NCBI RefSeq assembly: GCF_025118155.1
Contig: NW_026251400.1
Span: 372,001-436,000, forward strand
DNA: 64,000 bases
Reading direction: 5' to 3'
Origin: Cokeromyces recurvatus
Taxonomy: Eukaryota > Mucoromycota > Mucoromycetes > Mucorales > Mucoraceae
Part shown: positions 11,107 to 23,220 of the stretch, one piece after another
Layout of the letters: each line of letters opens with the position of its first letter
How positions within the stretch are numbered: position 1 is the first letter of the stretch
Translations under genes and position numbers: made by a program
Notes under the pieces: generated by a model
What the model was told of the DNA's origin: nothing
The model's database searches: none
Seen by the model: only the letters and a program-made list of their open reading frames with translations

Positions 11107-13131
11107 TCAACAGCCAGTATAATCTAATCGACAAAGACCAGCTCCTCCGCCAGATGCTATCCAACCCTTAGCATTTTTATTACGATTCCATACAATCTAA
11201 TTAATAAAGCAGAAAAAAAAAGTCAAAGTTAATTCTATTTATCTTCATTGTATGGCAATTACAAATTACCCTTTGTAAAGAGTGCACTTGATCAATACAA
11301 CCATTGTATTCACCACGATATGGTATCTTTGACTATAAAAAAAAAGTTGACTTTATTGATCTGCCTTATTACTGCATAACATGTTCATATTTAATAATTA
11401 CCACTGATTTTAATCCATCTATATAACGGAAACCTTTTGTTTTGGAGTTATAGTGTATTACATATAATATATATTCATTACGCTACAGAAGACAATGTTA
11501 GTTTATACTATGTTGTTTAATTTATGATGATGATTATTATTAAATACATCTACTATATACCGTCACTTTTGGTTTGTAATGAAAGACTTGTCGCAGAATA
11601 GGACTTATGATAGCTGCACCATTATAACTAACTGAAGCAGCTATATTATGATATGGACTAAGGGCTATATCCCAAATACGTCCATAATGGCGTGCGATTT
11701 CAATTGAGTTTTCTACACCCAATATTTGATTTATTTTAACTGTATTATCATTACTGTCACCGTAGATGAACCCCATACCATCACCTGTTCCCATCATTGG
11801 GGCATATTCAACTAAAGAAGAAAGATAAATGGTATATATTCATATAGGATTGCATTCTTACTTACGTCGAAGTCTAAACTCATTAATGATAATAAATGGA
11901 TCTTTTAAATCATGCAAAGTAAAACTACCTTCCATATCAAGACTAAATAGTACTTCTTCTGTGTACAAGTCTCTCCAAGAGACATTTGTAACAGGTACTT
12001 TACTTACATCATTAATAGCAACACTTAAAACTGGCTTATTTTCTATAATAGACGATATTATATCCCACACAAATATACTTCCTGTATCTGTGCCGCATGC
12101 CAATTTTCTACAGCATCCCATAGAGAAACATACCATCTTTATATTTGGTAAAACGAGTAAAACTCTTGGTTTGTTTACCTTAACTAAGATTATATAATAC
12201 AATTAGAGAGAAAGAGAAAGAAAGAAAGAAAGAAAGAAAAAAAAAAGAGGGGCTTCTTTTACCGTATATTGTTTTTGAATTATCTATATTTTCTCTTTTA
12301 TGAAAGTAGGCTGGATGGGGCACAATAAAGATTCTGGCTACACCATCTGTAAATAGAGCTATCAATATCCCTAATATATGCTAAACAAATATTACTATTA
12401 GAAAAAAAGAAAAAAAAAAAAGCCAAATCTTCTATTTACATTTTCTTGATATAGACTGACGTGACACCATTCTAATTTACAAATAGCACCATATTCATGC
12501 AATAAACACATTTCAAGAGTAGGTAAATGTTTAGTGCTTGGTGTAGTTGAGCTATGACATTTCCAAATCTGTATAGCATTATGACGATGTTCTTCATCAG
12601 AATCATCACCGAATATGTAATGTTCTTTCACTGATCTGTATCCACCTACTGCCAAGTACTGTACACTATCATCATCATTTTGCATTTCTTCTGACATGGG
12701 GAGAAAATCAAGACCCCAAATAGAACCACCTGTATTAAGAACATAGCCTCTTTTATGTTCAATAGCTTCACTTAAATCCAACGACTCATAGGGTTTTAGT
12801 ATTTGACTCTTTATTTTTGAAATCCCTATTCTGATTGGAATGCTTTCTGTTTCTGGAAGATATTTTTCTATTTCACTGAAAGATATATTAATTTTTTTTT
12901 TAAATCCTTTTCTGAAAGAGATGTTTGTTTTAAACTACATGACTCACTCTTTATTGTTGATGACTGTCCATTCATCATCGACAATAAGATTATGAACAGT
13001 TGGATTTTCTAATTCTTCGATTGTATAACTAAATTGTCCTGAACTCTCTGAAGGTTCTGAATCAGCAAAATAATTTGTAGATTCTGAAATATTCGAATAT
13101 CCTTCTTCCTCTAACCATTCATTTATTGAAG

Positions 13132-13135
<4 letters not shown>
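11107..13135 (-). CDS. WD40 protein, TFIIIC subunit (Tfc6/Sfc6/GTF3C2-like)
   Basis: Start ATG at 13135 (MSSINEWLEEEGY), with an acidic N-terminal region. The exon near 12781-12440 reads GGSIWGLDFLP, YLAVGGYRS, AIQIWKCH, LLHEYGAICKLEWC; next come LGILIALFTDGVARIFIVPHP, then KLACGTDTGSIFVWDI, VPVTNVSWRD, ARHYGRIWDIALSPYHNIAASVSYNGA and the end WIASGGGAGLCRLDY. This order of WD repeats, with the basic GG..W.LD opening and the ASGG.AGLCR ending, fits the beta-propeller subunit of TFIIIC, which recruits RNA polymerase III to tRNA and 5S genes. At least seven exons. The fold is clear; the TFIIIC role is inferred from motif similarity. Confidence 0.65.
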
Positions 13136-13165
<30 letters not shown>

Positions 13166-14968
13166 AAAAAAAATTAATTTGTCAAATAAATAGCTTTTAT
13201 TATGCTAAGCTACTACTTTTTTTTTGAAATGACACCCCCAAAATTTAATAAAAGGCTACTAGACTATTATCCCAGCAAGTAAACTGCTAGCAGCGACAGT
13301 ATTGTAATACATATTTTGTAGAGAGATAATAATAGCTATAGGTACAAAAGAAGATTTAAAGCCTTTCACAATTCTAACAAAAGTAATGCATACATATTTG
13401 TTATTTTGTAATACGAAAAAGTAAATAAGCATTAACAAGGGGGTTTTTTCTCTAAAAAAAAAGGAAAAAAAAAGAGAGAGAGAAAAGGAGAGAAACAGGG
13501 TAATACACTATTAAAGAAAACAAGTAATTCAGCGAAAATGTAAATATTGGAATAGTCAATTAAGAACAACAAGAAGAAGAAGAAAAAAATGCACAATTAA
13601 ACTCTAAAGTCTTAACTCAAAAATGCATAGCTTGTTTAGTATAAGACTTGTTTATAGTTTTGCATAGATGACTGACTATCAAATGAATAAAAAAATTACT
13701 CTCCTTTCAAACTAATGTATATGAAAAGTTCATTGAAGAATCAATTTTAGAACTATGTCAGTGTATCATGCTTTATTACTCCGCAAAAATTTTTGTGGCT
13801 TTTTTTTTTGTGACCATTAGATAAATTATAAAAATGTCCCTTAAAAAAAATTTTTTTTATTTATTTTATTTTTTTTTATTCTTCGTAATATTTCTTTTAT
13901 TCTGTTTATATACTATGTTGCTAATGGATAAATAATAAATAAGGTAATTATTATGAAATTTTAGTGTGTATGTGGAGGAGTAAAACCCACAAGTTTTGTC
14001 AAGTGATTCAGCGAGTCTTCATGACTCAAAAAACTATGATGAATCTCTGTTACACTTGTGGAATAATAAATATGTCAACTTAACTGTAGTCCACCTGTTC
14101 TAGTGTTGGACTCGATCAAGTTGATTTCGTCTCGAAAGAGTTGAAGCCAATTCTATTCAATAATTGGTCTTCTTAGTTACGGGATAAACAGATTATATTT
14201 TGAATTTTATATTCATTTTGTAATGAATAATTATTAATTCCTTTTTTGTTTTGTTTTGTAGTGTTTTCTTTTTATAAGTCATATTTATTTATTTTGGTTC
14301 TTGGTTTTTATTTTATTTTTCTCTGTTTATTTAAGAATAAACTATTTATCATTTAATGGTATATAGTATATACTCTTTTCATTGAAAAAAAAAGAGTATA
14401 TATGGGGAAAAAATAATAATATAAAAAAGGACCTACTCGAGGTATTTGATTGTACGCTCTCGATACCTCCTTTTTTTTTTCTCGCCGGTTTAGCAATTTT
14501 TTTTTGGTATGTATGATAAATTTGTATTTATATGGCAGTATATGATGAAAAAAATACAACATCAAAAAATAGGAAGAGCCGTCTTAGAGTTTACTGCATG
14601 TCCAAATATTGGAGTGCAGTTGGCTTATGCTGAGTGATGTTTTAAGAAAAAAAACTGAAAAAAAAGCCATATAAATATAAAATATTCTATTCAAATATTT
14701 TTTTTACTGATATATTTGTTTAATTTTATAGTGAAGTAGTATTTAATTCATATCCTTGCAAGAGTGTAACTTGGGCAGATCATTCAACAATGATCTCTAA
14801 GTTTTCTCTCTTTTTTTTAGATTTTTATTTTATTTTTTAAAAAAAAATAATAAAATATAGAATTTTAACATAATTAAATGATTTTTTTATTGATGTGTTT
14901 ATACATGATGAATTTAACATATTAAGAATTAGTAAAAAAGATAAGAGGATAATAAACAATAAAAATAT
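13136..14968. other. non-coding gap upstream of TFIIIC-subunit gene and 3' of alpha-tubulin
   Basis: No gene is supported. The gap starts with an A-run beside the TFIIIC-subunit start, then AT-rich DNA with several poly-T/poly-A tracts. An 8-bp inverted repeat (CCACAAGT at 13987-13994, ACTTGTGG at 14054-14061) encloses 59 nt; it was examined as a tRNA candidate and rejected. The minus-strand open frame at 14353-14565 has no recognisable features. Confidence 0.55.
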
Positions 14969-16626
14969 CTAATATTCTTCATTTTCTTCCATTTCAGAAT
15001 CACCAAGAGAATCGGCACCAACTTCTTCATAATCCTTTTCGAGAGCAGCCAAATCTTCACGAGCTTCAGAGAACTCGCCTTCTTCCATACCTTCACCAAC
15101 ATACCAATGAACGAAGGCACGCTTAGCATACATCAAATCAAACTTGTGATCAAGACGTGCCCAAGCTTCAGCGATAGCTGTTGTATTAGATAACATACAA
15201 ACAGCACGTTGAACTTTAGCAAGATCACCACCAGGTACAGTTGTTGGAGGTTGATGGTTAATACCTACCTTAAAGCCAGTAGGACACCAATCAACAAATT
15301 GAATAGTACGTTTTGTCTTAATGGCTGCAATAGCAGCATTGGTATCCTTAGGCACAACATCACCACGATACAATAAACAACAGGCCATATATTTACCATT
15401 ACGAGGATCACACTTGACCATTTGGTTATTGGGTTCAAAACATGAATAAGTAATTTCAGGGACTGACATTTGTTCATGATAAGCCTTGGCAGAAGAAATG
15501 ATAGGTGCGTAAGTAACCAAGGGGAAGTGGATACGAGGATAAGGAACCAAGTTGGTTTGGAATTCATTCAAATCGACATTCAAAGAACCGTCAAAACGTA
15601 AAGAAGCAGTAATAGAAGAGACAACTTGAGCAATCAAACGATTCAAGTTGGAGTATGTAGGACGCTCAATATCCAAGTTACGACGACAGATATCATAGAT
15701 GGCTTCGTTATCAACCATGAAAGAGACATCAGAGTGTTCCAACGTAGTATGTGTAGTCAAGATAGAGTTGTAAGGTTCAACAACGGATGTTGAGAGTTGA
15801 GGTGCAGGATAGACAGAAAATTCAAGTTTGGATTTTTTACCATAATCCGCAGACAAACGCTCCATTAACAAAGCTCCAAAACCAGAACCTGTACCACCTC
15901 CAAAGGAGTGGAAGACCAAGAAACCTTGAAGGCCCGAACAGTTATCTGCTAATTTACGAATACGATCCAAAACATTATCTACTATTTCTTTACCAACGGT
16001 ATAATGACCACGAGCATAATTATTAGCAGCATCTTCCTTACCGCTAATTAATTGTTCTATATATATAATATGTATCAAAAAAAAAAAAAAATTAAAACTT
16101 TGAGCATATTTGTTTCGTTTTAAATATTACCAGGATGGAAAAGCTGTTTATAAGCACCAGTACGAGTTTCATCAATAACAGAAGGTTCTAAATCAACCAT
16201 AACAGTACGAGGAACATGCTTACCACCTTCAGTTTCTGAAAAGAAAGTTTCAAAGCTGCAATGATAAAAAAAAAAAAAAAATAGAAAAGAATAAGGTGAC
16301 ATATATAAATAATAATAATAAACTTACGAGTGATCATTAATGTGAGAACCTTCAGGAAAACGACCATCAGGTAAAATGCCATGCTCATGACAATACTATA
16401 CAGTAAATAAAATGAGGAAAATGAATTAGAATGTTTGTGTTAATTGATTTATATTTATATAAATGTATATGTATCTAGATGTATATTATATATTTACTAA
16501 TTCCCAACAAGCATTACCGATCTGAACACCAGCTTGACCTATAAATTATTTTCTTTTTAGAAAGCTTAACAATGCTTCATTGATTGTTAAAAGCTTACCT
16601 ACGTGAAGTGAAATAATTTCTCTCAT
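14969..16626 (-). CDS. TUB1: alpha-tubulin
   Basis: Subunit of the microtubule alpha/beta heterodimer. Start at ATG 16626 ([13 protein letters not shown]). Five exons give 449 residues, the normal length. Visible features: [20 protein letters not shown], the GTP-binding GGGTGSG loop ([13 protein letters not shown]), VVEPYNSIL, the alpha-specific [12 protein letters not shown] and the [12 protein letters not shown] helix, and the terminal Glu-Glu-Tyr used by the detyrosination cycle. Glu-254 and the GDVVPKD region mark it as alpha rather than beta. The N-terminal loop near residues 36-46 reads [13 protein letters not shown] and has no lysine, so the acetyl-Lys40 site is absent. The intron after HPE joins exactly to [12 protein letters not shown]. 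Beta-tubulin is 40 kb away in the same window. Confidence 0.98.
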
Positions 16627-17687
16627 TTTAAATTAACTTATTTCTTTAATGAATAAAAAAGGTACTGAAAAATAATAAAATAAAGAAAATTATAAATAAA
16701 ATCAAATTTTTTTTATTGGATATTTTTTTATTTATTTTTTTTTTAAAAAAAAATAACCCGATGTGAGTACATAGAATGAATTAATACTGTATTGCCCGGA
16801 CTAGTTGGATATAATGGATTAAGAAAACTAAAAACATTTTAAGAATGAAAAGAAAAAGAGGAAGAAAAGTAAAAGAAAGTAGAAATATTAATAAAAGGAA
16901 AGGGATCAATAAATAATAGAGAAAGAGAACATATCAACAATACCAGTATTGACTGTCAACATATAGCCAAGGTTAGATGTAATATTTGATGTGTATTTTG
17001 TCATGAATTAGTTAATTAAGCTCAAACAGTACATGGCAAATAGCAGACCATTGTATATCTCAGGGAAAGAGTAGATGAGTTAGAAGAGGTAGTGGTAGAG
17101 TTATGATTCCTTCGTTTTTTATTTGGACCCACTTTTATTTCTACTTTGCCAACTCCCTCAAAAATAGTAAGCATGTAATTGCATGTGTTCGAGACCAGCT
17201 GATGTTAATGTAATAGATGTGGGGTCTACATAGGCAGTCAATCAATTAAGTTTTTGTCTAGGTGGGGGAGAGAGATTTCTTAAAATTTACAAAACAATCC
17301 ATAAAATGGAGAATGATACAGATAATTGGCCAATGTTAAATTGAAGTAGATACATCTTGGGGCTTTGATAACTGATGCTGGTTGCACAAGGTTCAAAAAA
17401 AAAAAGGAAAAAAAAGGGGGGGAAGTCCTCAATAGGTATATGTAGGTATTCAGTAGCATGTGATTTACTAAGATGAGTGCACCACTAGGTAACCAGTTAA
17501 GACGCTATTGAATTACACGACTACATTCACTAGAGGACATAGATAATCAGAGTATGAGATCAATAATAAGATGAGGTGCAGTTTAAAGTGGAAGTCAACT
17601 TATAGTTGCACATGTTACTTTTTAAGGAATTTTTGACGATAGTTTTTGAAGAAATGTCTATTCTGAGTACAGCCAGTACGATGGATA
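16627..17687. other. non-coding, alpha-tubulin promoter side and flank of transposon relic
   Basis: No gene is supported. The first part is the alpha-tubulin 5' region with pyrimidine/purine runs. From about 16920 the base composition is more mixed than in the surrounding AT-rich spacers, which fits old transposable-element sequence leading into the repeat array at 17688, but I see no coding motif. Confidence 0.5.
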
Positions 17688-17781
17688 TTGTCGGCAGTCG
17701 AGAAATAATTGTCGCAAAAGAAATTGCAATTTGTCGTTTTAGGAAAAGCGTATTGTCGCATTAGATTAGCTTAAATTGTCG
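17688..17781. repeat. array of five TTGTCG motifs at about 22-bp spacing
   Basis: TTGTCG starts at 17688, 17709, 17731, 17753 and 17776, so spacings are 21, 22, 22 and 23 bp, close to two helical turns. Most copies are preceded by A/T (consensus WATTGTCGYN). A 12-bp palindrome AAATTGCAATTT lies at 17721-17732. The array ends about 200 bp upstream of a transposase remnant on the same strand, so it most likely represents subterminal transposase-binding repeats of that element. Confidence 0.7.
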
Positions 17782-17989
17782 TAATGTTTTCCTCTTCCTG
17801 AGTTCTTCTTTTTGTTTAAAACATTTTTTTTTTTTTTGTTTTTTGTTTTCGTCATGGAGAGATCTTTTTTGTTACGAAGATGGATGCAATAACCTATACG
17901 ACGAGAAGGGTACGAAAGTCTATGATTCAATGAAAGGTGTTCTAACTGAGATAACCCAATTCTAATGTGGTTCTTGAAAGACTAACAGA

Positions 17990-18470
17990 TCAAAGCATTT
18001 GGAGAAAAAATTAAAACCGCCTGAGGAGATTGCTGTAGAAAAGGTAGCTAAAGTAATACTAATTAAGCAGGCAAAGAAAGAATACAGAAAGTACCGTGAC
18101 AGGCAACTAGATGACTTTATTGACAGAATGATTGAAAGTGCTCAGGAAAGAGGTCTAGCTACCTGGTTCGCAAGAGAACTTGGGATCGAATCATGTGTGG
18201 TTCAAAGATGGTGGAAAATGTCCAGAGAAATGGAAGAAGTACCTTACAAAAAGTCTTCTATAAGTTCTGATCCTCAGTCTTCTTTCAGCGATGATCACAA
18301 CGGCTTTTTGAGGAACCTAGTGTATGATGATCCCCCCCCAGCTTCCTGTGGGTGATGTAGTGGGGGAGGTTAGCTGAACAATTCGAAAAATTTAGCATCT
18401 CAAAATCTCAACTCAATAATCACCTTCAGTCTTTACATATAGAACTACTCAATAATCAATACCCAAAGAA
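17990..18470 (+). pseudogene. decayed Tc1/IS630-like transposase, N-terminal helix-turn-helix part
   Basis: A frame from about 17990 to 18355 encodes QLDDFIDRMIESAQERGLA, then WFARELGIESCVVQRWWKM and EEVPYKK, the homeodomain-like N-terminus of Mucorales DDE transposases. No ATG opens the frame and a stop lies just upstream. At a C-run near 18330 the frame is lost; the continuing family sequence (AEQFEKFSISKSQLNNHLQS) is readable in another frame at about 18374-18433. The catalytic DDE domain is not seen downstream. Clearly a broken relic. Family match is from memory of motif patterns, not a search. Confidence 0.7.
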
Positions 18471-20714
18471 AATTTTCCTTGTAGAAAATTGTATTGAAAA
18501 AAATTGTGTTGAAAAAAAAAATCACTAGTTGGAAAACCAAAGCTAGTTTGTTTCTAGATAGAATAATGAGTATTTATGATAGCAAGGTTTGAAACAGCTT
18601 CAAGCTATACCCTGAAGATGAACAGTCTCTTGTACAGCGATCAGATTATGAATGCTCATTATGAATGTTAGTTAATTTTAGTCTTATTCCGACAATGTAC
18701 ATTCTAGTGATGCTGAATTTATTTAACCATGTAGAATTTACCTTAAGAGTAAAGAAATCTTAGGGAAAATATACAATAGTCCTTTTAATATTTATACACT
18801 GTGCTATTATAGACTTTCACCACTTTTTTATATACGCTTAATTATTAAATATTATTAGAGAAGCAACTTTATTATAGAACACGATTTTATTAAATTGATT
18901 TTTCATTTTTATTGATATTATAAAAAAAAGATGCTTTTCTTAGTTCTCAAATTTCTTTAGAAGAGACTTGATACTAACAGGATTAACCACGAGAAGGTGA
19001 AAGCATATCTAATCCCAAAAATAAGTTCTATAAACCAATACCCATGTTGGGCTTTTTTTTTCTTCTTCTCCCTCTAAATTTCTACTTGAAAGATAAACGT
19101 CCAATTTCAACTAGTAGACACTTGGCAAAGTCCAACCTGGCCCAAGCCTTGCTAGAAGAAAAAGATAGGATTCCTCACCCCATAACCCAATAAAAAAATA
19201 CAGTTGGATGTAAGTTTCATTGGAAGCCGGGCTAAACATTCTGACCTGTAGCGTGGCGAAGTGGAAGAAATCCAGATACATGAAGTGCACGACCTGACTA
19301 TTGTTTACCTGAGAATGTCCCTTCTTTGACCCCTAGCATCTACTTTTGACTTAACAGTAAATACAAGTTGGGATTCTTCAACTAAATAAATAGATGAAAA
19401 AACCACGGTCAGAAACGTAAGCTGTGCATCCTTATCTATTTTTATTTTATAAACAGCAACTAGATAAAAATAAAAAGAAGGAAAAACCTCCAAAAAGAAA
19501 AACAGAAAAACTAAACCTTGAGATAAGCCCTTTCAATGGTGCAGACAAAGAGTACGCTAATCTCCCTAAAAAAGGAACAGGTTTACAATTTCCAACCCCA
19601 AGTATCCTTTTTATTTCCCTCCTCCTTTGGAAATAAATCAAACTTGAGCAGTCAAAATTCGATAAGGTCCCATCAATTATCTAAGGTTGCAATAACCCAA
19701 GGTGAAGGCGGATATGCATGTAGTAACCAAAAGAGAGTCTAGGCCTCTCCTTTAGCCATGTTATAAACGGACAGTTCTACAAACCCAAGTAAGCCAAGCT
19801 ATGTAACTTGAGCACACTTCATAACCCTGACAGTGTCTATCAATGGTTTCAAGTAAAAATAAAGAAGAATAGGAAAAATAAAAAAGCTAAAGAAAAAAGA
19901 AGAAGAAAAAAAGGAAAAAAAAACAAAAAATGTACTTTTTTTTTATAGTAAAATTCAGGAGAAAAAAAATAAACGAAAAGAAGAAGTTATTAAAGTTTAA
20001 TCTTAGCGTATTTTTTTTGTTTTTAATTTACTTTGCGTTAAATCTTCTCTCCTGCCTTTCCCCTTTTCTTTTTTTTTTCTCTTTTCTTTTTAATACTTCA
20101 GAGATAAGTTTTGCCTTTTATTTGAATGTAGTAAAGCATTACTGTCTTCTTTGAAAGTAAGCAAAAAAGTAAGAAAAAAAAAGAAGAAGTTTGTTTACTT
20201 TTTTTATATGTATTTTTATTCATGTGAATTTATTGAGCATTCTTGTAAAGAAATTAAGCCAAAACTAGTTAAATGCAGTTACACGACAGAGCATGATGCT
20301 CATATATTCTACAAAAGAATAAGAGTAGATAAGCTATCAATAATATAAAAAATGTCATTTTATGCAGCAGTTTTATTTTTATTTTTAGACACACACAATC
20401 TACATGCTTTTTTTTTATTAAACAAGATATTCTTAGTAGTTTATGCATTTTAAATAGTTAGGCTGTATGCTTTCTTATTACTTTATTATGGCAATTAAGC
20501 TCTTTTTTATAATAATCATGACAACAAGGATCTTTAGATTTTGATCAGTTTAAAAGGAATTATAGCTTTAAAGAGAAGAAAGAGATAGAGTTTCAAAGAG
20601 TGTACAAAAGATAACACGATGAAAAAGAAAAAAAGTTGGGGCGTCAATTTTGAAAATGGAAAATGGGACAACCAACATAAAAATAGGATAAAGGGTAAAA
20701 AGAGAAGTTGATAT
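18471..20714. other. gene-free stretch, anonymous degenerate sequence
   Basis: No intact gene. The portion from about 19080 to 19850 is less AT-rich than usual spacers and has open frames broken by stops on both strands (for example around 19424-19636), consistent with old transposon sequence, but no domain is recognisable. 19850-20350 is extremely A/T-rich with K/F-coding runs. Confidence 0.45.
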
Positions 20715-21060
20715 TCTCATTGTTCAGCCCAATCTCGAACAAGGCTAGCCTTGTAAATGGATGCGTTATCAAGCACTAGATGCTTACCATTCATATTAGT
20801 TACATCAAGTGTAGTAAGGACATGCTTTATGAATTCCAAAAAGTCGTTACTAGTTGTGCCTTTTCTTTTTTACAGCTAGCGTATCATTAGTTCGTTTTTG
20901 CTGTAGTGATATTCTCTTCTCGTGAAAGAGCAATAAAACCATCTTTGCAAATGGCACCTAGGATACTGATATCTGGTACTTTTTACTTTAACTTTGATTT
21001 TTCAAGATGTTCTTATTTCACACCAACCATAAGAGCGATGCATGTTTCTATTGAGTCTAT
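20715..21060 (-). pseudogene. decayed DDE transposase, central catalytic part
   Basis: Reading the minus strand downward, 20960-20880 gives VPDISILGAICKDGF and 20870-20725 gives GTTSNDFLEFIKHVLTTLD followed by MNGKHLVLDNASIYKASLV. The LVLDNASIY segment is the second catalytic-Asp motif of Tc1/IS630-type transposases. A stop and a frame change lie between the two parts and the third catalytic residue region is missing. A truncated relic with no coding capacity, distinct from the relic at 17.99 kb because the strand is opposite. Confidence 0.65.
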
Positions 21061-21063
21061 CCT

Positions 21064-21104
<41 letters not shown>

Positions 21105-21626
21105 GCTATCAGCTAAATCTGAATCTACATTTATTGTAGATTATATAAATTTAAGATTAATACATAACACTCTTTTTCCTTTTTTTTATTGTAGGAGTAT
21201 TAACAAATGATAGTTATATCAATTTTAGGAATAAAAGAGGGAGTATGTTAGAGATAACACTAAAAAGAATCCATCAATTTATACTTTTACAGAATAATTT
21301 TATTAACAAGCTATGATTTATTACTGCTGTCACTGTGAAGGGAAGTAATTCAATACATGTAGACTTGATACATTTTATATTCTTTTTTAAACTATGCTGA
21401 CTAGCTTGAATATATATATAAATATGTGTATGTATGTATGTATGTATATTTCTTATTAATATTGATCATTATAGACATAACTAGAATCTATTCTATTTTC
21501 CAAGTATTTTCTACAATTAGAAGAAAATTTGGCAATAGCATAATTTATATGACTGTGCTTTTGCTTGTATATAAAGGCTTAAATAATAATAATAATTAGA
21601 CATTATACATGTTGAAACAGATTCTG

Positions 21627-21668
<42 letters not shown>

Positions 21669-22151
21669 GACACTAATTACTATATATAGTCTTCTTTAAT
21701 AAAATTAAGCTTTTGATCGTAGATCCTATTTTAAACAAAGGTGCATGTTGAATACCTAAATTACGCTTAATTTGATATACATTAAAAATCATAAAATTGA
21801 GATTTTAACTTTTCACAGAATATTGCTATTTTAGTATTTATGTGTGATTTAAAAAACATGATTAAGAAAGGATCCAATCAAATACACACGTGCAAGAAGA
21901 TATCCTTAATTAATTGGAGATTTTGTTTGGAGCTTGCATAATAGATAACAATAGCCCATACCTTTACTTTCTGGATCTTTATTGGCAAGAATAACTTGCA
22001 ACCCCTTAAATTTTATTTATATATACACATGTACATATTTCTTACATATCCCTCTCTTTTTCTTTCTTTCTCTCTCTCTCTCTCTCTTTCTCATTCTCAT
22101 TCTCATTCTCTTTCTCTTCTTATTTTTTTTTATAATATATAAGCACCTTCC
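21061..22151. other. non-coding, with T36 and A40 runs and bHLH gene promoter
   Basis: No gene is supported. Runs of 36 T (21066-21101) and 40 A (21627-21666) are present. Just before the bHLH start lies a CT-rich leader with (TCTCAT)n-like repeats at about 22070-22125, a common fungal core-promoter/5' UTR feature. Confidence 0.6.
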
Positions 22152-22565
22152 ATGTCATCTTCTCCATCTTTTTCAAAAGAGACTATTTCAAAGAAAGACA
22201 ACATAATTAAAGATCAGTTTAATAACCGTAAAAAAACAAAAGACATGAAAAATAATAAAGAAAAAGATTCACTATCAAAAAGAAAGCAACAGAAGCCTAT
22301 GACTACGTCTTTTTCTACAATATCACCTGTAGTAACAATTCCACCCCCTTTACAACAAGGACAATTTGTGCCTATAATTGCTCCTCAGCAATCTCTTTAT
22401 TATTATCATCATCCTAAAACACCAGTTTATTACGCTATTACCCCTCAACAGCGTCCCCTTATTTTACCTACACAACAACAAACAGATGGCATCACTCATC
22501 AAGAGCAACATATAAAGACACCTTCTTCCATTTTACCAAAGACAAAGACACCCACATCCATTTAT

Positions 22566-22597
<32 letters not shown>

Positions 22598-23141
22598 ACA
22601 ACAACAGACAGCAACATCTCCATTTTATCACCCTTATGTCCTTCCAGCTCCTACACTTTTATCTTCCTGTCATCATCCTACCACCACTGCAGATCAACGT
22701 GAAAGGGCTCGAAAGATATCACATAGTGCCATTGAACGAAGGCGACGAGAACGAATGAATGATAAGATATCACGACTTAAGGAATTGATACCATCCTGTG
22801 TAGAACAAGAAAATATTCATAAAATGACTGTCTTACAAAGTGCTATTGATTACATCATTCATCTTAAGGAAATTGTTATTAAGAGTGGCCATGAAGAAGA
22901 ACTATTATTGTTGCATCACTCATCCTCACAATGTAAGAGATTGATATCTTCTAAATCAAAGGAAACCAACCATTTTAAAAATCAGTGTTCGATTGATGAA
23001 AGGAGCAAGGAGGACTTGAGATGTATAAATGAAATTCAAACCGAGGAAAGAATATCTCATATACCTTTAACTCCTCCTGAGGAGAACAATAGTATGACAG
23101 ATGATATGAAACATATGAGCTTACAAAATATTCTTTGTTGA
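22152..23141 (+). CDS. basic helix-loop-helix transcription factor
   Basis: A single uninterrupted frame of 329 codons from ATG 22152. The bHLH domain is at about residues 188-245: basic region SHSAIERRRRERMNDKISRL, loop, then helix 2 with KMTVLQSAIDYIIHLKEIV. The basic region has the His-x3-Glu-x2-Arg-Arg arrangement that contacts E-boxes, and Arg at the last position favours CACGTG (group B). The N-terminal half is rich in Pro, Gln and Tyr with a Gln run of about 14 (22566-22610), typical of an activation region. No leucine zipper or PAS domain follows. The specific orthologue is not recognisable. The stop is 79 bp from the convergent UPF0658-like gene. Confidence 0.88.
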
Positions 23142-23220
23142 AGGAAATAGGATGCCTTTTTTATTTATTTATTTATTTATTTATTCTATTCATCAGATAA
23201 TAAAGAAAAAGAGTATTGTT

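Noticed and set aside
13987..14061. A 75-nt segment closed by CCACAAGT/ACTTGTGG, resembling a tRNA acceptor stem with a possible 7-nt anticodon loop
   Set aside because: No T-arm with GGTTCRANNCC, no A box, anticodon-loop position 37 is not a purine. It fails as a tRNA; probably a chance inverted repeat.
16120..16388. Open frames over alpha-tubulin introns
   Set aside because: Read-through of exon sequence into introns; the spliced exons explain the conserved sequence.
17180..17200. TGTTCGAGACC, similar to a Pol III B box
   Set aside because: No A box at the required distance and no foldable tRNA.
19424..19742. Plus-strand frames encoding 60-70 residues in a less AT-rich stretch
   Set aside because: Overlapping broken frames with no recognisable domain; may be transposon debris but cannot be supported.
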